Assembly (NCBI RefSeq): GCF_900113255.1 | Contig: NZ_FOOR01000006.1 | Location: 124,001 to 188,000, forward strand | DNA: 64,000 nt | Reading direction: 5' to 3' | Origin: Novosphingobium sp. CF614 | GTDB lineage: Bacteria > Pseudomonadota > Alphaproteobacteria > Sphingomonadales > Sphingomonadaceae | In this document: positions 44,109-53,550 of the stretch, piece by piece | How positions within the stretch are numbered: position 1 is the first letter of the stretch | Layout of the letters: every line of letters begins with the position of its first letter | The notes under the pieces: generated by a model | What the model saw: only the letters and a program-made list of their open reading frames with translations | The model's database searches: none | Told to the model about the DNA's origin: nothing | Translations under genes and position numbers: made by a program

Positions 44109-45269
44109 TTGACTCTCGCCCCCTATGCCTCCGATCCGGCCCGTTCGCGCGGGCGTGAGTTCCCGCTGGAGAACGCGCTCGCCCGCGGGCCGCGCAGCGC
44201 CTACCAGCGCGACCGCGACCGCATCATCCATTCGATCGCCTTCCGCCGCCTGCGCTACAAGACCCAGGTCTTCATCGCGCCCGACGGCGACCATTACCGG
44301 GTACGGCTGACCCACAGCCTGGAAGTGGCGCAGATCGCCCGGGTCATCGCCCGCATCCTGGGCCTGGACGAGGACCTGACCGAGGCGCTGGCGCTGGCGC
44401 ACGATATCGGCCACCCGCCTTTCGGCCATGCCGGGGAAGACGCGCTCGATGCCGCCCTGCACAAGGCCGGCGGCTTCGATCACAATGCCCATTGCCTGCG
44501 CACGCTGATGCGGCTCGACAGTCCCTATTGCGAACACGACGGGCTCAACCTCACCTGGGAAACGCTGGAAGGCCTTGCCAAGCACAACGGCCCGGTCGCC
44601 GAACCCAACTGGGCGCTGGCGGAACTGGACGCGGCCTATGGGCTCGACCTGGACACCTATCCCTCGCTCGAAGCGCAAGTCGCCGCGCTGTCCGACGATA
44701 TCGCCTACGACAACCACGATATCGACGACGGGCTGCGCGCGGGTTTCCTCGATCCCGACGAACTGCTCGCGCATCCCTTCGTCGCCGAGCGCTGGGCCGA
44801 GGTCGAGCGGCGCTATCCCGGCGTCCCGCACGACCGGCAGCTGGCCGAACTGATCCGCAGCCAGATCGGGGTGATGGTCAACGACCTCGTGGCCCGCACC
44901 AGGGAGAACCTCGCCGGCGTCGGCAGCATCGAGGAGGTGCGCGCCGCCGGGCGCCCGCTGGTCGCCTTCTCTCCCGACATGGCCGAGGCCGAGCGCGGCT
45001 TCAAACGCTTCATGTACGAGAAGCTCTACTACCATCCCGAACAGATGGACACCGCCCGCCGTGCCCGCGCCGTGCTGGCCGAGCTCTATTCGGCCTATTC
45101 GCAGGAGCCGGTGCTGATGGACGAGGCCTGGATCGACACGCTGCCGCGCTTCGAGCCCGGGCGCAGCCGGCATATCGCCGACTATATCGCCGGAATGACC
45201 GACCGCTTCGCCACCACGTGCCACGCCCAGATCTACGGCCGCACGCCCGAGGGACTGAGCAATGTGTGA
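44109..45269 (+). CDS. dgt: Deoxyguanosinetriphosphate triphosphohydrolase-like protein
   Basis: This 386-residue HD-domain protein would hydrolyse dNTPs to nucleoside and triphosphate. The metal site is plain: RLTHSLEVAQIARVIAR (H), ALAHDIGHPPFGHAGE (HD), and the later D in LSDDIAYDNHDIDDG. The start is doubtful. A TTG at 44109 gives TLAPYASDPARSRGREF, the usual beginning of these proteins; a TTG at 44058 is the only earlier in-frame candidate. It follows the small membrane protein closely. Confidence 0.9.
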   Translation: MTLAPYASDPARSRGREFPLENALARGPRSAYQRDRDRIIHSIAFRRLRYKTQVFIAPDGDHYRVRLTHSLEVAQIARVIARILGLDEDLTEALALAHDIGHPPFGHAGEDALDAALHKAGGFDHNAHCLRTLMRLDSPYCEHDGLNLTWETLEGLAKHNGPVAEPNWALAELDAAYGLDLDTYPSLEAQVAALSDDIAYDNHDIDDGLRAGFLDPDELLAHPFVAERWAEVERRYPGVPHDRQLAELIRSQIGVMVNDLVARTRENLAGVGSIEEVRAAGRPLVAFSPDMAEAERGFKRFMYEKLYYHPEQMDTARRARAVLAELYSAYSQEPVLMDEAWIDTLPRFEPGRSRHIADYIAGMTDRFATTCHAQIYGRTPEGLSNV

Positions 45270-45286
45270 GCGTGGCGGCTAGGCGC

Positions 45287-45982
45287 ATGAAGCCTGCCGG
45301 TACACGCATCTGCCTCGTCGGAGCGACGGGGCTGGTGGGCGGCGCGCTGATCGCCGAGGCGGTGGGGCGCGAGGATCTGCGCCTGGTCGGCGTCGCCCGG
45401 CGCGAGGCGCGATTGCCCGCCGGCGCGCGCATGGAGATGCTCGTCGGCGAACCGATCGACTGGCCGCAGCTGATCGCCGCTTCCCGCGCCAAGGTCATGG
45501 TCTGCGCGCTGGGCACCACGATCGCGGCGGCCGGCAGCCAGGCGGCATTTCGCGCGATCGACCACGATCTCGTGCGGTTCTGCGCGGAAGCCGCTCGCGC
45601 CGCGGGCATCGAGCACATGATTGTCGTCTCGTCGATCGGGGCGGACAGGGGCAGCCGCAACTTCTACCTTTCGGTCAAGGGCGAGATGGAGGAGGCGCTG
45701 GGCAAGCTGGGTTTCTGGCGGCTGGATATTCTGCGCCCGGGATTGCTGCGCGGACGGCGAAGGCCGCGCCGGCCGATCGAGGCCATGGCGCAAGCCCTGG
45801 CACCTGCGGTCGACGTGCTGTTCCTGCACGGCAAATACCGATGCTACCGCTCGATTCGTGCCCGTCGGGTGGCCCGCGCGATCCTGTCCCTGGCGTGCGA
45901 GAAGGCACGGGGCCGCTTCGTTCACGACCATGACGCCATGCGCCGGGCGGCGCGCCGGGCCGGGACGAGCGCCGGGGATTAG
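45287..45982 (+). CDS. NAD(P)-binding oxidoreductase of the atypical SDR/HTATIP2 type
   Basis: This 231-residue Rossmann-fold protein begins with RICLVGATGLVGGALIAEAV and contains the ALGTTIAAAGSQAAFRAIDHD segment and VVSSIGADRGSRNFYLSVKGEMEEAL, the serine and Tyr-x-x-x-Lys positions of atypical short-chain reductases. It ends in a basic tail (DHDAMRRAARRAG). The role is unknown. I used the ATG at 45287; a GTG 15 bases earlier is also in frame. It follows dgt by 17 bases. Confidence 0.85.
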   Translation: MKPAGTRICLVGATGLVGGALIAEAVGREDLRLVGVARREARLPAGARMEMLVGEPIDWPQLIAASRAKVMVCALGTTIAAAGSQAAFRAIDHDLVRFCAEAARAAGIEHMIVVSSIGADRGSRNFYLSVKGEMEEALGKLGFWRLDILRPGLLRGRRRPRRPIEAMAQALAPAVDVLFLHGKYRCYRSIRARRVARAILSLACEKARGRFVHDHDAMRRAARRAGTSAGD

Positions 45983-46049
45983 TTTCGCAGTGCGGCATGC
46001 GAGGCGTTGACTCGCCCCGAGTGCTCAACCAAGGATAGCCGCATCGCTG

Positions 46050-46270
46050 ACACGCGCGGGAGAGTTCTGCCGATTCGGTTTACCGGTCGGGAGGCGCCGA
46101 AGGAGCAACCGCCCCGGAATCTCTCAGGCAAAAGGACCGCGCAGGGTCGATAGCGACACTCTGGAAAGTGCCACGTCCAGCAGGACGGGGCCGCCGACGG
46201 TGTAACCTCGCCCGCCTTGCAAGAGGCAGCGCGGGGGAAGCTCTCAGGTTTCCGTGACAGAGGGGGCACC
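46050..46270 (+). promoter_or_regulatory. Tandem glycine riboswitch
   Basis: Two glycine aptamers precede the glycine cleavage operon. The first (about 46055-46170) has GCGGGAGAG, GGCGCCGAAGGAGCAACCGC, TCTCTCAGGCAAAAGGACCG and GACACTCTGGAAAGTG, all typical. The second (about 46190-46268) is shorter, with GGGGGAAGCTCTCAGGTTTC and a closing AGAGGGGGC. Glycine binding turns the operon on in known cases. No clear downstream terminator is visible; the hairpin GGCAC...GTGCC just after it may hide the start region. Confidence 0.93.
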
Positions 46271-46308
46271 TGAACGGTGTGCCATGCTTTGCGCGGAGTC
46301 TTGATCTT

Positions 46309-47463
46309 GTGAGCGAATATCCGAATCCCGAAGACGATCAGGAAGAGGCCCCCGCGCCGCTGCCGTTGCCGCTCGATGCCTGGCATCGCGAGAAGGGCGG
46401 CCGCATGGTCGAATTCGCCGGCTACCTGATGCCCGTCCAGTACGAGGGCATCATCGCCGAGCACCTCTGGACCCGCGAGAGCGCCGGCCTGTTCGACGTC
46501 AGCCACATGGGCCAGCTGGAAGTTTCCGGCGAAGGCGCGGCGCAGGCACTGGAAGCGCTGCTGCCCGGCGATATCTCCGCGCTCAAGGCCGGCCGCCTGC
46601 GCTATTCGCTGCTGCTCGGCGAGGACGGCGGGATTCTGGACGATCTGATGGTCACCAACCGTGGCGGGGAATACTACCTCATCGTCAACGGCGCGACCAA
46701 GTGGGATGATATCGGCCACTTGCGCGAACAGCTGCCCGACGAAATCACGCTCAATCATCTCGACGAACAGGGCCTGCTCGCCTTGCAGGGCCCCAAGGCG
46801 GCCGAGGCGCTGGGGCGGCTCGGGCTCGAGCCGGCTTTCCCGGGCATGCCGAGGCTGGAAGAACTCAAGTTCATGCAGGCCGCTCCGTTCTTCTGGCAGG
46901 GCCGGCCGCTCGGCGTGAGCCGATCGGGCTACACCGGCGAGGATGGCTTCGAGATCTCGGTTCGCGCGGACGACATCGTCGCGCTCGCCGAGGCGCTGGT
47001 CGAGCAGCCCGAGGTCAAGCCGATCGGCCTTGGCGCGCGCGATTCGCTGCGACTGGAGGCGGGGCTGCCGCTCTACGGCCACGACATCACCGTCGATACC
47101 ACCCCCGGCGAAGCCGACCTCGGCTTCGCGATCAGCAAGCGGCGCCGGACCGAGATGGGCTTTCCCGGCGCGCGCCGGATTCTTTCCGAAATGGCCCTGG
47201 GCCCCAGGCGGATGCGCGTCGGCCTCGCCCTGGAAGGCCGCATGGCCGCGCGCGAGGGCGCGGAGGTCTTTTCAGGGGACGAGCGCGTCGGCGTCGTGAC
47301 GTCGGGCGGGTTCTCGCCTTCGCTGCAACGCCCCATCGCCATGGCCTACGTCGAGACCGCCCATGCCGCCGAAGGTTGCGCGCTTTCGCTCGATGTGCGC
47401 GGCAAGCGGCTCGACGCCAAAGTCGTGCCGATGCCTTTCGTCCCCCATCGCTATCACCGCTGA
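46309..47463 (+). CDS. gcvT: Glycine cleavage system T protein (aminomethyltransferase)
   Basis: GcvT moves the one-carbon unit from the lipoyl arm of GcvH to tetrahydrofolate. From a GTG at 46309, with GGAG eleven bases upstream, it has 384 residues. Family features: GGRMVEFAGYLMPVQYEG, SAGLFDVSHMGQLEVSG, VNGATKWDDI, SRSGYTGEDGFEIS, and RDSLRLEAGLPLYGHD. The first 20 residues form an acidic, proline-rich leader that is not conserved. It is the first gene after the glycine riboswitch. Confidence 0.95.
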   Translation: MSEYPNPEDDQEEAPAPLPLPLDAWHREKGGRMVEFAGYLMPVQYEGIIAEHLWTRESAGLFDVSHMGQLEVSGEGAAQALEALLPGDISALKAGRLRYSLLLGEDGGILDDLMVTNRGGEYYLIVNGATKWDDIGHLREQLPDEITLNHLDEQGLLALQGPKAAEALGRLGLEPAFPGMPRLEELKFMQAAPFFWQGRPLGVSRSGYTGEDGFEISVRADDIVALAEALVEQPEVKPIGLGARDSLRLEAGLPLYGHDITVDTTPGEADLGFAISKRRRTEMGFPGARRILSEMALGPRRMRVGLALEGRMAAREGAEVFSGDERVGVVTSGGFSPSLQRPIAMAYVETAHAAEGCALSLDVRGKRLDAKVVPMPFVPHRYHR

Positions 47464-47477
47464 GGAGCTTGTTTCCC

Positions 47478-47849
47478 ATGAGCCGTTATTTCACCGAAGA
47501 CCATGAGTGGATCGAAATCGAGGATGGCCTCGGCACCGTCGGGATCACCGACTATGCGCAAGGCCAGCTGGGCGACATCACCTTCGTCGATCTGCCTGCC
47601 GAAGGGGCGAGCGTGGCCAAGGGCGATTCCGTCTCGGTGGTCGATTCGGTCAAGGCCGCCTCGGACGTCTACACGCCGGTTTCGGGCACCATCGCCGAAG
47701 TCAACGCCGCGCTCGCCGATGAGCCCGAGCTGGTCAACACCGATGCCGAAGTGGGCGGCTGGCTGTTCCGCATCACCCTGTCCGACCCCGCCGAGCTGGA
47801 CGCCCTGATGGACGAGGCGGCCTATCGGGAATTCGTGAATGGGCTGTGA
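47478..47849 (+). CDS. gcvH: Glycine cleavage system H protein
   Basis: GcvH is the lipoylated shuttle of the complex. The 123-residue protein has the lipoylated lysine K59 in VVDSVKAASDVYTP, with the flanking GITDYAQGQLGDITFVDLP and GGWLFRITLS. It follows gcvT by 14 bases and belongs to the same riboswitch-controlled operon. Confidence 0.96.
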   Translation: MSRYFTEDHEWIEIEDGLGTVGITDYAQGQLGDITFVDLPAEGASVAKGDSVSVVDSVKAASDVYTPVSGTIAEVNAALADEPELVNTDAEVGGWLFRITLSDPAELDALMDEAAYREFVNGL

Positions 47850-48185
47850 TGCCGGGTATTCGGGAGCGAGGTCCGTTTTCGCCCCTCGTCGTGGCGGTCT
47901 CGCAATGACGAAGCGAGGGGAAACACCAACTTGGCATGGGGCCGGCGAGTCCCTGCCGAAAGCCGGCTCTTCGCTCATGCGTTTTTACCCGGCGGCACGG
48001 CGGCGCGGAGAGGGGAAATATTTCGCGCAAAGGCACGGAGGCGCAAAGGGATTTGAGCGAGGAACCCGAAATCCGAATCGAGACCCGTTCGTCCTGAGCT
48101 TGTCGAAGGACCCCGGCGCGGCGCTGCCCAACCCCTTCGTGCCTCCGCGCCCTTGCGTGAACCCGTTGTCCGGAGCCCTTTGCTG
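47850..48185. repeat. Nested repeats between gcvH and gcvPA
   Basis: No gene is visible in these 336 bases. A hairpin CCCCTCGTCGTGGCG...GACGAAGCGAGGGG lies near 47882-47920. An imperfect palindrome has outer arms CGCGCAAAGGCACGGAGGCGC (48023-48043) and GTGCCTCCGCGCCCTTGCG (48139-48157). Within it sits CCGAAATCCGAATCGAGACC plus GTCCTGAGCTTGTCGAAGGAC (48066-48111), shared with 54.27 kb. The region interrupts an operon, so these would be RNA hairpins in the gcv message. Confidence 0.75.
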
Positions 48186-49556
48186 ATGCGCTACCTTCCC
48201 CTGACCCCCGCCGACCGCGCCGAGATGCTTGGCGTCATCGGCGCCGCCACGGTCGACGATCTCTTCGTGGACGTGCCCGAGCAGGCCCGGCTTTCCGGCC
48301 CCATCGCGGGCCTGCCCATGCATGCCAGCGAAATGGCGGTCGAACGCCACATGAGCGCGCTGGCGGCCAGCAACCTATCGGCCGGTTCGGTGCCGTTCTT
48401 CCTGGGCGCGGGAGCCTATCGCCACCATGTGCCGGCCTCGGTCGATCACCTGATCCAGCGCGGCGAGTTCCTGACGGCCTACACGCCCTATCAGCCGGAA
48501 ATCGCGCAAGGCACGCTGCAAGTGCTGTTCGAGTTCCAAACCCAGGTCGCGCGCCTGTTCGGCACCGATATCGCCAATGCCTCGATGTACGATGGGTCGA
48601 CCGCGTGCTGGGAAGCGATCCTGATGGCCGCGCGGGTGACTCGCAAGGGCCGCGCGGTGCTCTCCGGCGGACTGCATCCGCATTACGGCGAAGTCGTGCG
48701 GACGATGGCGAAGTTCACGCAGGACAACATCGTCTCGCTCGCCGCGGCGCTGACCGCCGAGCCGGACGACGCGGCGGTGATCGCGGCGATCGACGATGCC
48801 ACCTCGTGCGTCGTCGTCCAGTATCCCGACGTGCTCGGCCGCATTCCCGATCTCATCGCGATTGCCGAGGCGGCGCATGCCCGGGGCGCGCTGCTGGTCG
48901 CGGTGGTCACCGAGCCGGTGGCGCTCGGCCTGATCGAGGCGCCCGGCGCGCTGGGCGCCGATATCGTGGTGGGAGAGGGCCAGTCGATCGGCGTGGGGCT
49001 GCAATTCGGCGGGCCTTACCTCGGCCTGTTCGGCTGCCGCGAGAAATTCGTGCGCCAGATGCCGGGGCGCCTATGCGGGCAGACCGTCGATGCCGAGGGC
49101 AAGCGCGGCTTCGTGCTGACCCTCTCGACGCGCGAGCAGCATATCCGGCGCGAGAAGGCGACCAGCAATATCTGCACCAATTCAGGGCTTTGTGCCCTGG
49201 CTTTCAGCATTCACCTGACACTGCTGGGCGGGGAAGGGCTGGCGCGGCTCGCCGCCGTCAACCATGCCCGCGCGCAAGCGACGTTCGAGCGGCTGACTCG
49301 AATCCCGGACGTGTCGCTGCTCAACCACGCCTATTTCAACGAGGCCACGCTGATCCTGCCGCGCGACGCGCGCGAAGTCGTGCGCGAGCTGGCCGATCGC
49401 AAGGTGCTGGGCGGGGTATCGCTCGCCCGCCTGTTCCCGGGGGCGGACGGGCTCTGGAACGGACTGCTGGTGGCGGCCACCGAAACGACGACCGACGAGG
49501 ATATCGAGGCTTTCGCGGTCGAACTGGAAAACCTTCTGGCGGGAGTGCGGGCATGA
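48186..49556 (+). CDS. gcvPA: Glycine dehydrogenase (decarboxylating) subunit 1
   Basis: This 456-residue half of the split P protein has the PLP-fold family stretches [46 protein letters not shown] and [25 protein letters not shown]. Together with GcvPB it decarboxylates glycine and passes the aminomethyl group to GcvH. Its stop overlaps the gcvPB start by 4 bases (ATGA). Confidence 0.96.
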   Translation: MRYLPLTPADRAEMLGVIGAATVDDLFVDVPEQARLSGPIAGLPMHASEMAVERHMSALAASNLSAGSVPFFLGAGAYRHHVPASVDHLIQRGEFLTAYTPYQPEIAQGTLQVLFEFQTQVARLFGTDIANASMYDGSTACWEAILMAARVTRKGRAVLSGGLHPHYGEVVRTMAKFTQDNIVSLAAALTAEPDDAAVIAAIDDATSCVVVQYPDVLGRIPDLIAIAEAAHARGALLVAVVTEPVALGLIEAPGALGADIVVGEGQSIGVGLQFGGPYLGLFGCREKFVRQMPGRLCGQTVDAEGKRGFVLTLSTREQHIRREKATSNICTNSGLCALAFSIHLTLLGGEGLARLAAVNHARAQATFERLTRIPDVSLLNHAYFNEATLILPRDAREVVRELADRKVLGGVSLARLFPGADGLWNGLLVAATETTTDEDIEAFAVELENLLAGVRA

Positions 49557-51136
49557 ACGTGGTCAATGCGGCGGGCTGGCGTCCCGCGATGGGTGAAGCC
49601 GATGCCGCGGCCGGCGGGCCCGCCACTTCCAGCGGCGACCGGGGGCTGATGCTCGAGGAGTGCCTGAGCTTCGAGCTGGGCGCGGCGGGCAAGTGCGGTG
49701 TCGATCTCGACGAGGCGGATCGCGCCCCGGCGGAAGGGCTGCGCAAGTTCCTGCGCAAGGCGCCGCCCGCGCTGCCGGGCCTGACCGAGCCGGAGACGGT
49801 GCGGCACTACACCCGCCTGTCACGCCAGAACTACGCCATCGACCTCGGGCCGTTTCCGCTCGGCTCCTGCACGATGAAGCACAACCCGCGCCTCAACGAG
49901 AAGGTGGCGCGCCTGCCCGGTTTCGCCGATGTCCATCCATTGCAACCGCAAAAGACGGTCGAAGGCGCGCTCGCGGTGATCGAGCAGCTTGCCGACTGGC
50001 TGGTGCGGCTGACCGGCATGGCCTCGGTGGCGATGTCGCCCAAGGCCGGCGCGCATGGCGAGCTGTGCGGGCTGCTGTGCATCCGCGCCGCGCTCGATGC
50101 GCGGGGGGAGAAGCGCGACGTGGTGCTGGTGCCCGAAAGCGCGCACGGCACCAACCCGGCGACCGCCGCTTTCGCCGGCTTCAAGGTCGAATCGATCCCG
50201 GCGACACCCGCTGGCCGCGTCGACCTGGAAGCGCTCAAGGCCAGGCTGGGGGCGGGCGGGCCGGAATGCGGCGTGGCCGGGGTGATGATTACCAATCCCA
50301 ACACCTGCGGCCTGTTCGAGCCGGAAATGAAGGCGATCGCGGATGCGGTTCACGCGGTGGGCGGCTATGTCTATTGCGACGGCGCCAACTTCAACGCGAT
50401 CGTCGGCAAAGTGCGGCCCGGTGATCTCGGCGTCGATGCCATGCACATCAACCTGCACAAGACCTTTTCCACCCCGCACGGCGGCGGTGGGCCGGGCGCG
50501 GGGCCGGTGGTCCTTTCCGAGGCGCTGGCGCCATTCGCGCCGCTGCCCTTCGTGACACGCGGCGCGGACGGCGTTCTCCACCTCGTCGATGAAGAGAACG
50601 CCAGCGAGGGCCATGCCAGCGCTTTCGGCCGCATGGTCGCCTTCCACGGCCAGATGGGCATGTTCACCCGCGCGCTGACCTATATCCTCAGCCACGGCGC
50701 CGACGGCCTCAGGCAAGTGGCGGAGGACGCGGTGCTCAATGCCAACTACGTGCTGCGCTCCTGCCAGGATCTGCTGCCGGCACCCTTCGCCGCCAGCGGC
50801 CCGTGCATGCATGAGGCGCTGTTCAGCGATGCCGGGCTGGCCGAAGGCTTCTCCACGCTCGACATCGCCAAGGGCCTGATCGACGAGGGCTTCCACCCGA
50901 TGACGGTCTATTTCCCGCTGGTGGTCAAGGGCGCCATGCTGGTCGAGCCGACCGAGACGGAAAGCAAGGCCGGGCTTGATCGCTTCATCGCCAGCTTGCG
51001 CAGCCTGGCAGAGCGGGCCAAGGCGGGCGACCAAAGCCTGCACTCGGCCCCGCACTTCGCGCCGCGGCGGCGGCTTGACGAAACGCTGGCGGCGCGGAGG
51101 CCCGTGCTGGTCTGGCAGGGCACCGAACCCCGGTGA
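49553..51136 (+). CDS. gcvPB: Glycine dehydrogenase (decarboxylating) subunit 2
   Basis: This 527-residue subunit has the PLP-binding lysine in [19 protein letters not shown], with [19 protein letters not shown] and [16 protein letters not shown] upstream. It forms the catalytic pair with GcvPA. The N terminus before residue 35 is variable. A GTG start of the following transporter gene overlaps its stop (GTGA), so the transporter is probably part of the same transcript. Confidence 0.96.
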   Translation: MNVVNAAGWRPAMGEADAAAGGPATSSGDRGLMLEECLSFELGAAGKCGVDLDEADRAPAEGLRKFLRKAPPALPGLTEPETVRHYTRLSRQNYAIDLGPFPLGSCTMKHNPRLNEKVARLPGFADVHPLQPQKTVEGALAVIEQLADWLVRLTGMASVAMSPKAGAHGELCGLLCIRAALDARGEKRDVVLVPESAHGTNPATAAFAGFKVESIPATPAGRVDLEALKARLGAGGPECGVAGVMITNPNTCGLFEPEMKAIADAVHAVGGYVYCDGANFNAIVGKVRPGDLGVDAMHINLHKTFSTPHGGGGPGAGPVVLSEALAPFAPLPFVTRGADGVLHLVDEENASEGHASAFGRMVAFHGQMGMFTRALTYILSHGADGLRQVAEDAVLNANYVLRSCQDLLPAPFAASGPCMHEALFSDAGLAEGFSTLDIAKGLIDEGFHPMTVYFPLVVKGAMLVEPTETESKAGLDRFIASLRSLAERAKAGDQSLHSAPHFAPRRRLDETLAARRPVLVWQGTEPR

Positions 51137-52134
51137 CTCGCCTGTTCGAGCGGATCACCGGCCTCTTCGCGTTGTGGACCGTGCTGGGTGTCGGCCTGGC
51201 CTGGTTCGTGCCCGACCTGTTCGTCTGGATCGCCGACGGGCGGTATCGGCCGTTCGGGCAGCCGCTTATCAGCGTCATGCTCGGCGTGGTCATGCTGGGC
51301 ATGGGTATCACGCTCAGCTTCGACGATTTCCGCCGCGTGCTGGCGATGCCCCGGCAGGTGCTGGCAGGCGTGGTGCTGCAGTTCACGATCATGCCGCTGG
51401 CCGGCTTCGCCTCGGCCTGGGCCTTCGCCCTGGAGCCCGGCCTGGCGGTGGGCCTGATCCTGGTCGCCTGCTGTCCCGGCGGGACGGCCTCGAACGTCAT
51501 CAGCTACCTGGCGCGGGCCGACGTGGCGCTTTCGGTGACGATGACGATGGCCTCGACGCTTGTCGCCATTATCCTGACGCCGATGCTGACCGGCGTGCTG
51601 GCGGGCGTCTTCATCGAGATCGACCGCTGGAACCTGTTTCGCGAGATGATCGCGGTAGTGCTCGTGCCGGTGGTGGCGGGCGTGGCGATGAACCGCTACC
51701 TGCCGCGCGCGACACGGCTGGTCGGCGCCGTTTCACCCTTGGTTTCGGTGGTGTTCGTGGTGCTGATCGTCTCGGCCATCATCGCCCGTTCGAAGCCGTT
51801 GATCGAATTGCATGCCGACGTGTTGCTGATCGCGGTCTTCGCGCTTCACGCCGCCGGTTTCGGCTTGGGCTACCTGCTGAGCCGCATGATGCACCTGGGC
51901 GAGGCCCCCGCCCGGACGATCAGCATCGAAGTGGGCATGCAGAACAGCGGGCTCGGCGCCAGCCTGGCTTCGAGCCCGGCTTTCGCGCGCCAGTTCCCCG
52001 ATCCCGCGCAGGCCGCGCTGGCACCGGTTCCGGCAGCGATCTCCGCGGTCATGCACGTCCTTATCGGCAGCCTGCTCGCTTCGATCTGGAACCGGCGCCA
52101 GCCGTCGGACCGGCGACCCGGTCAGTTCCCGTGA
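51133..52134 (+). CDS. Bile acid:sodium symporter family (BASS) transporter
   Basis: This 333-residue protein has about ten hydrophobic helices and the BASS signature region: MLGMGITLSFDDFRRVL, ACCPGGTASNVISYLARADV, and EVGMQNSGLGASLASSP. BASS proteins move organic anions such as pyruvate, pantoate or bile acids with sodium; the substrate here is unknown. It starts with GTG overlapping the gcvPB stop, suggesting transport linked to glycine or one-carbon metabolism, though this is only positional. Its 3' end overlaps the convergent entericidin gene by 13 bases. Confidence 0.88.
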   Translation: MTRLFERITGLFALWTVLGVGLAWFVPDLFVWIADGRYRPFGQPLISVMLGVVMLGMGITLSFDDFRRVLAMPRQVLAGVVLQFTIMPLAGFASAWAFALEPGLAVGLILVACCPGGTASNVISYLARADVALSVTMTMASTLVAIILTPMLTGVLAGVFIEIDRWNLFREMIAVVLVPVVAGVAMNRYLPRATRLVGAVSPLVSVVFVVLIVSAIIARSKPLIELHADVLLIAVFALHAAGFGLGYLLSRMMHLGEAPARTISIEVGMQNSGLGASLASSPAFARQFPDPAQAALAPVPAAISAVMHVLIGSLLASIWNRRQPSDRRPGQFP

Positions 52135-52259
52135 ATGGCCTCGTCGCCGGCCCGGCCCACCGACTCGATGTCGCGGCCGGCGCCTTTCACGGTGTTGCAG
52201 GCGGCGGCGCCCAGCACGATGCTGCCGGCGAGAAGGGCGAGGACGAATTTTCTAGTCAT
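52122..52259 (-). CDS. Entericidin A/B family lipoprotein
   Basis: This 45-residue protein starts MTRKFVLALLAGSIVLGAAAC, a lipoprotein signal with lipidated cysteine at 21, followed by NTVKGAGRDIESVGRAGDEA, the standard entericidin core. AGGAG precedes the ATG by eight bases. Entericidins are tiny envelope lipoproteins induced by stress; the paired antidote/toxin model from E. coli is not testable here because only one copy is present. Confidence 0.9.
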   Translation of the reverse strand: MTRKFVLALLAGSIVLGAAACNTVKGAGRDIESVGRAGDEAIHGN

Positions 52260-52340
52260 GATAGCGCTCCTGTGGGCCAAGCCGTGACGGAAGAACGATC
52301 CGCCATCCAGGCCCGTCCGCGCTAAACGCACGGGGATTGC

Positions 52341-53267
52341 TCAGGTTTCGCGCTGATCGTCGGGTCCGGCCTCGCTGAGCGCCGAAGTGGGGGAGACGTG
52401 CCGCGACCTGACATGCTCGCGCCAGGTGATGACGAGACCGGCGGCGACGATCGCCGGAGCGCCGAGCCAGGTCGCGTGCGAGGGGAAATGCCCCCAGATC
52501 AGCCAGCCGTAAAGCGTCGCCCAGATCAGCGAGGTGTAGTCCATCACCACTACCGTCGCGACCTGGCCATAGCGCAGCGCCGCGGTCAGCAGCAGCTGCG
52601 CAAGCGTTCCGGTGAGCCCGATCGCAAGGATCACGCCCCAGGCGGCGAGGCTGTGGTTGCCGTGATAGGCCGGCATCAGCACCGATGCGAACAGGGCGCC
52701 GAAGAAGGCGAACCAGAAGACGCATGTGGTCGCGTCTTCGGTGCGGGCCAGGTCGCTGACCTGGAAGCTTACCAGGGCGACCAGGATTCCCGCGCCCAGG
52801 CCGGCGGCCACGCCCAGCATCGAAACCGGCGCCGCGCCGGGCTGGGCGATGATGAGCACGCCCACGAAGCCGAGCACCACCGCCGCCCAGCGCCAGGGCC
52901 CCACTTTCTCTTGCAGGAACAGGCCGGTGATGAGGACGACGAACAGCGGCGTGGTGAAGCTGAACGTGGTGGCTTCGGCAAGCGGCAGCAGCAGGGCGGC
53001 GGTTATGTTGCAGAACAGCGCCACCATGCCCAATGCCGCGCGCCGGGCGTGGGTGCCGATACGGCGCGTGGCCAGACGCCCAAGCTGGCCGCGCGTGCCG
53101 AGCCGGATGAGCAGCACCGGAAGCGTTATGAGCATGCGCCAGAACAGGATTTCCGGCACCGATACCCCAAGCTGGCCGGCATACTTCACCAGCATCAGCA
53201 TGGTGGACAGCAGGACCATCGCTCCGGCACGCAAAGCGATCGCCAGCAACGGGCGGTGGGACTTCAT
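52341..53267 (-). CDS. DMT superfamily (EamA) transporter
   Basis: This 308-residue protein has ten hydrophobic segments in two EamA repeats, for example PEILFWRMLITLPVLLIRL in the first half and GTLAQLLLTAALRYGQVATVVV in the second. DMT proteins export amino acids, nucleotides or other metabolites. I used the ATG at 53267 (MKSHRPLLAIALRAG); one 33 bases upstream is also possible. The substrate is unknown. Confidence 0.87.
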   Translation of the reverse strand: MKSHRPLLAIALRAGAMVLLSTMLMLVKYAGQLGVSVPEILFWRMLITLPVLLIRLGTRGQLGRLATRRIGTHARRAALGMVALFCNITAALLLPLAEATTFSFTTPLFVVLITGLFLQEKVGPWRWAAVVLGFVGVLIIAQPGAAPVSMLGVAAGLGAGILVALVSFQVSDLARTEDATTCVFWFAFFGALFASVLMPAYHGNHSLAAWGVILAIGLTGTLAQLLLTAALRYGQVATVVVMDYTSLIWATLYGWLIWGHFPSHATWLGAPAIVAAGLVITWREHVRSRHVSPTSALSEAGPDDQRET

Positions 53268-53314
53268 CACGGGAGAGGCTTTAGTTCCGCCGCGCGGCAA
53301 GGCAAGGGCGCAAG

Positions 53315-53521
53315 ATGGATGATTCGACGCGATATCTGGCGATTGCCGGGGGATTGGCGGCCCTGATCGCCCTTGCCGCCTGGATCGGCGACCGCCGGCG
53401 GATGCGCCGCCGCGATCTCGACCGCGTGGGCTTCATGCCCTGGACCACGATCTTTTTCCTGGCGCTGCTGCTGGCGGCGATACTCTTGGGGCTGTCGGCA
53501 AGGGCCTGGCTGGCGGGATAG
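53315..53521 (+). CDS. Small two-helix membrane protein, unknown function
   Basis: This 68-residue protein has two hydrophobic helices (YLAIAGGLAALIALAAWIG and TTIFFLALLLAAILLGLSA) separated by a very basic loop (DRRRMRRRDLDRVG). The pattern looks like a real small inner-membrane protein, conserved in shape in many alphaproteobacteria. It is divergent from the DMT gene, 47 bases apart. No function can be assigned. Confidence 0.75.
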   Translation: MDDSTRYLAIAGGLAALIALAAWIGDRRRMRRRDLDRVGFMPWTTIFFLALLLAAILLGLSARAWLAG

Positions 53522-53550
53522 GGGCTTTCCCGCGCGCGATCCGGATCGCG

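Noticed and set aside
46271..46308. A GTG start for gcvT at 46279
   Set aside because: It lies in the tail of the riboswitch region and adds ten unconserved residues; the GTG at 46309 has a better ribosome site.
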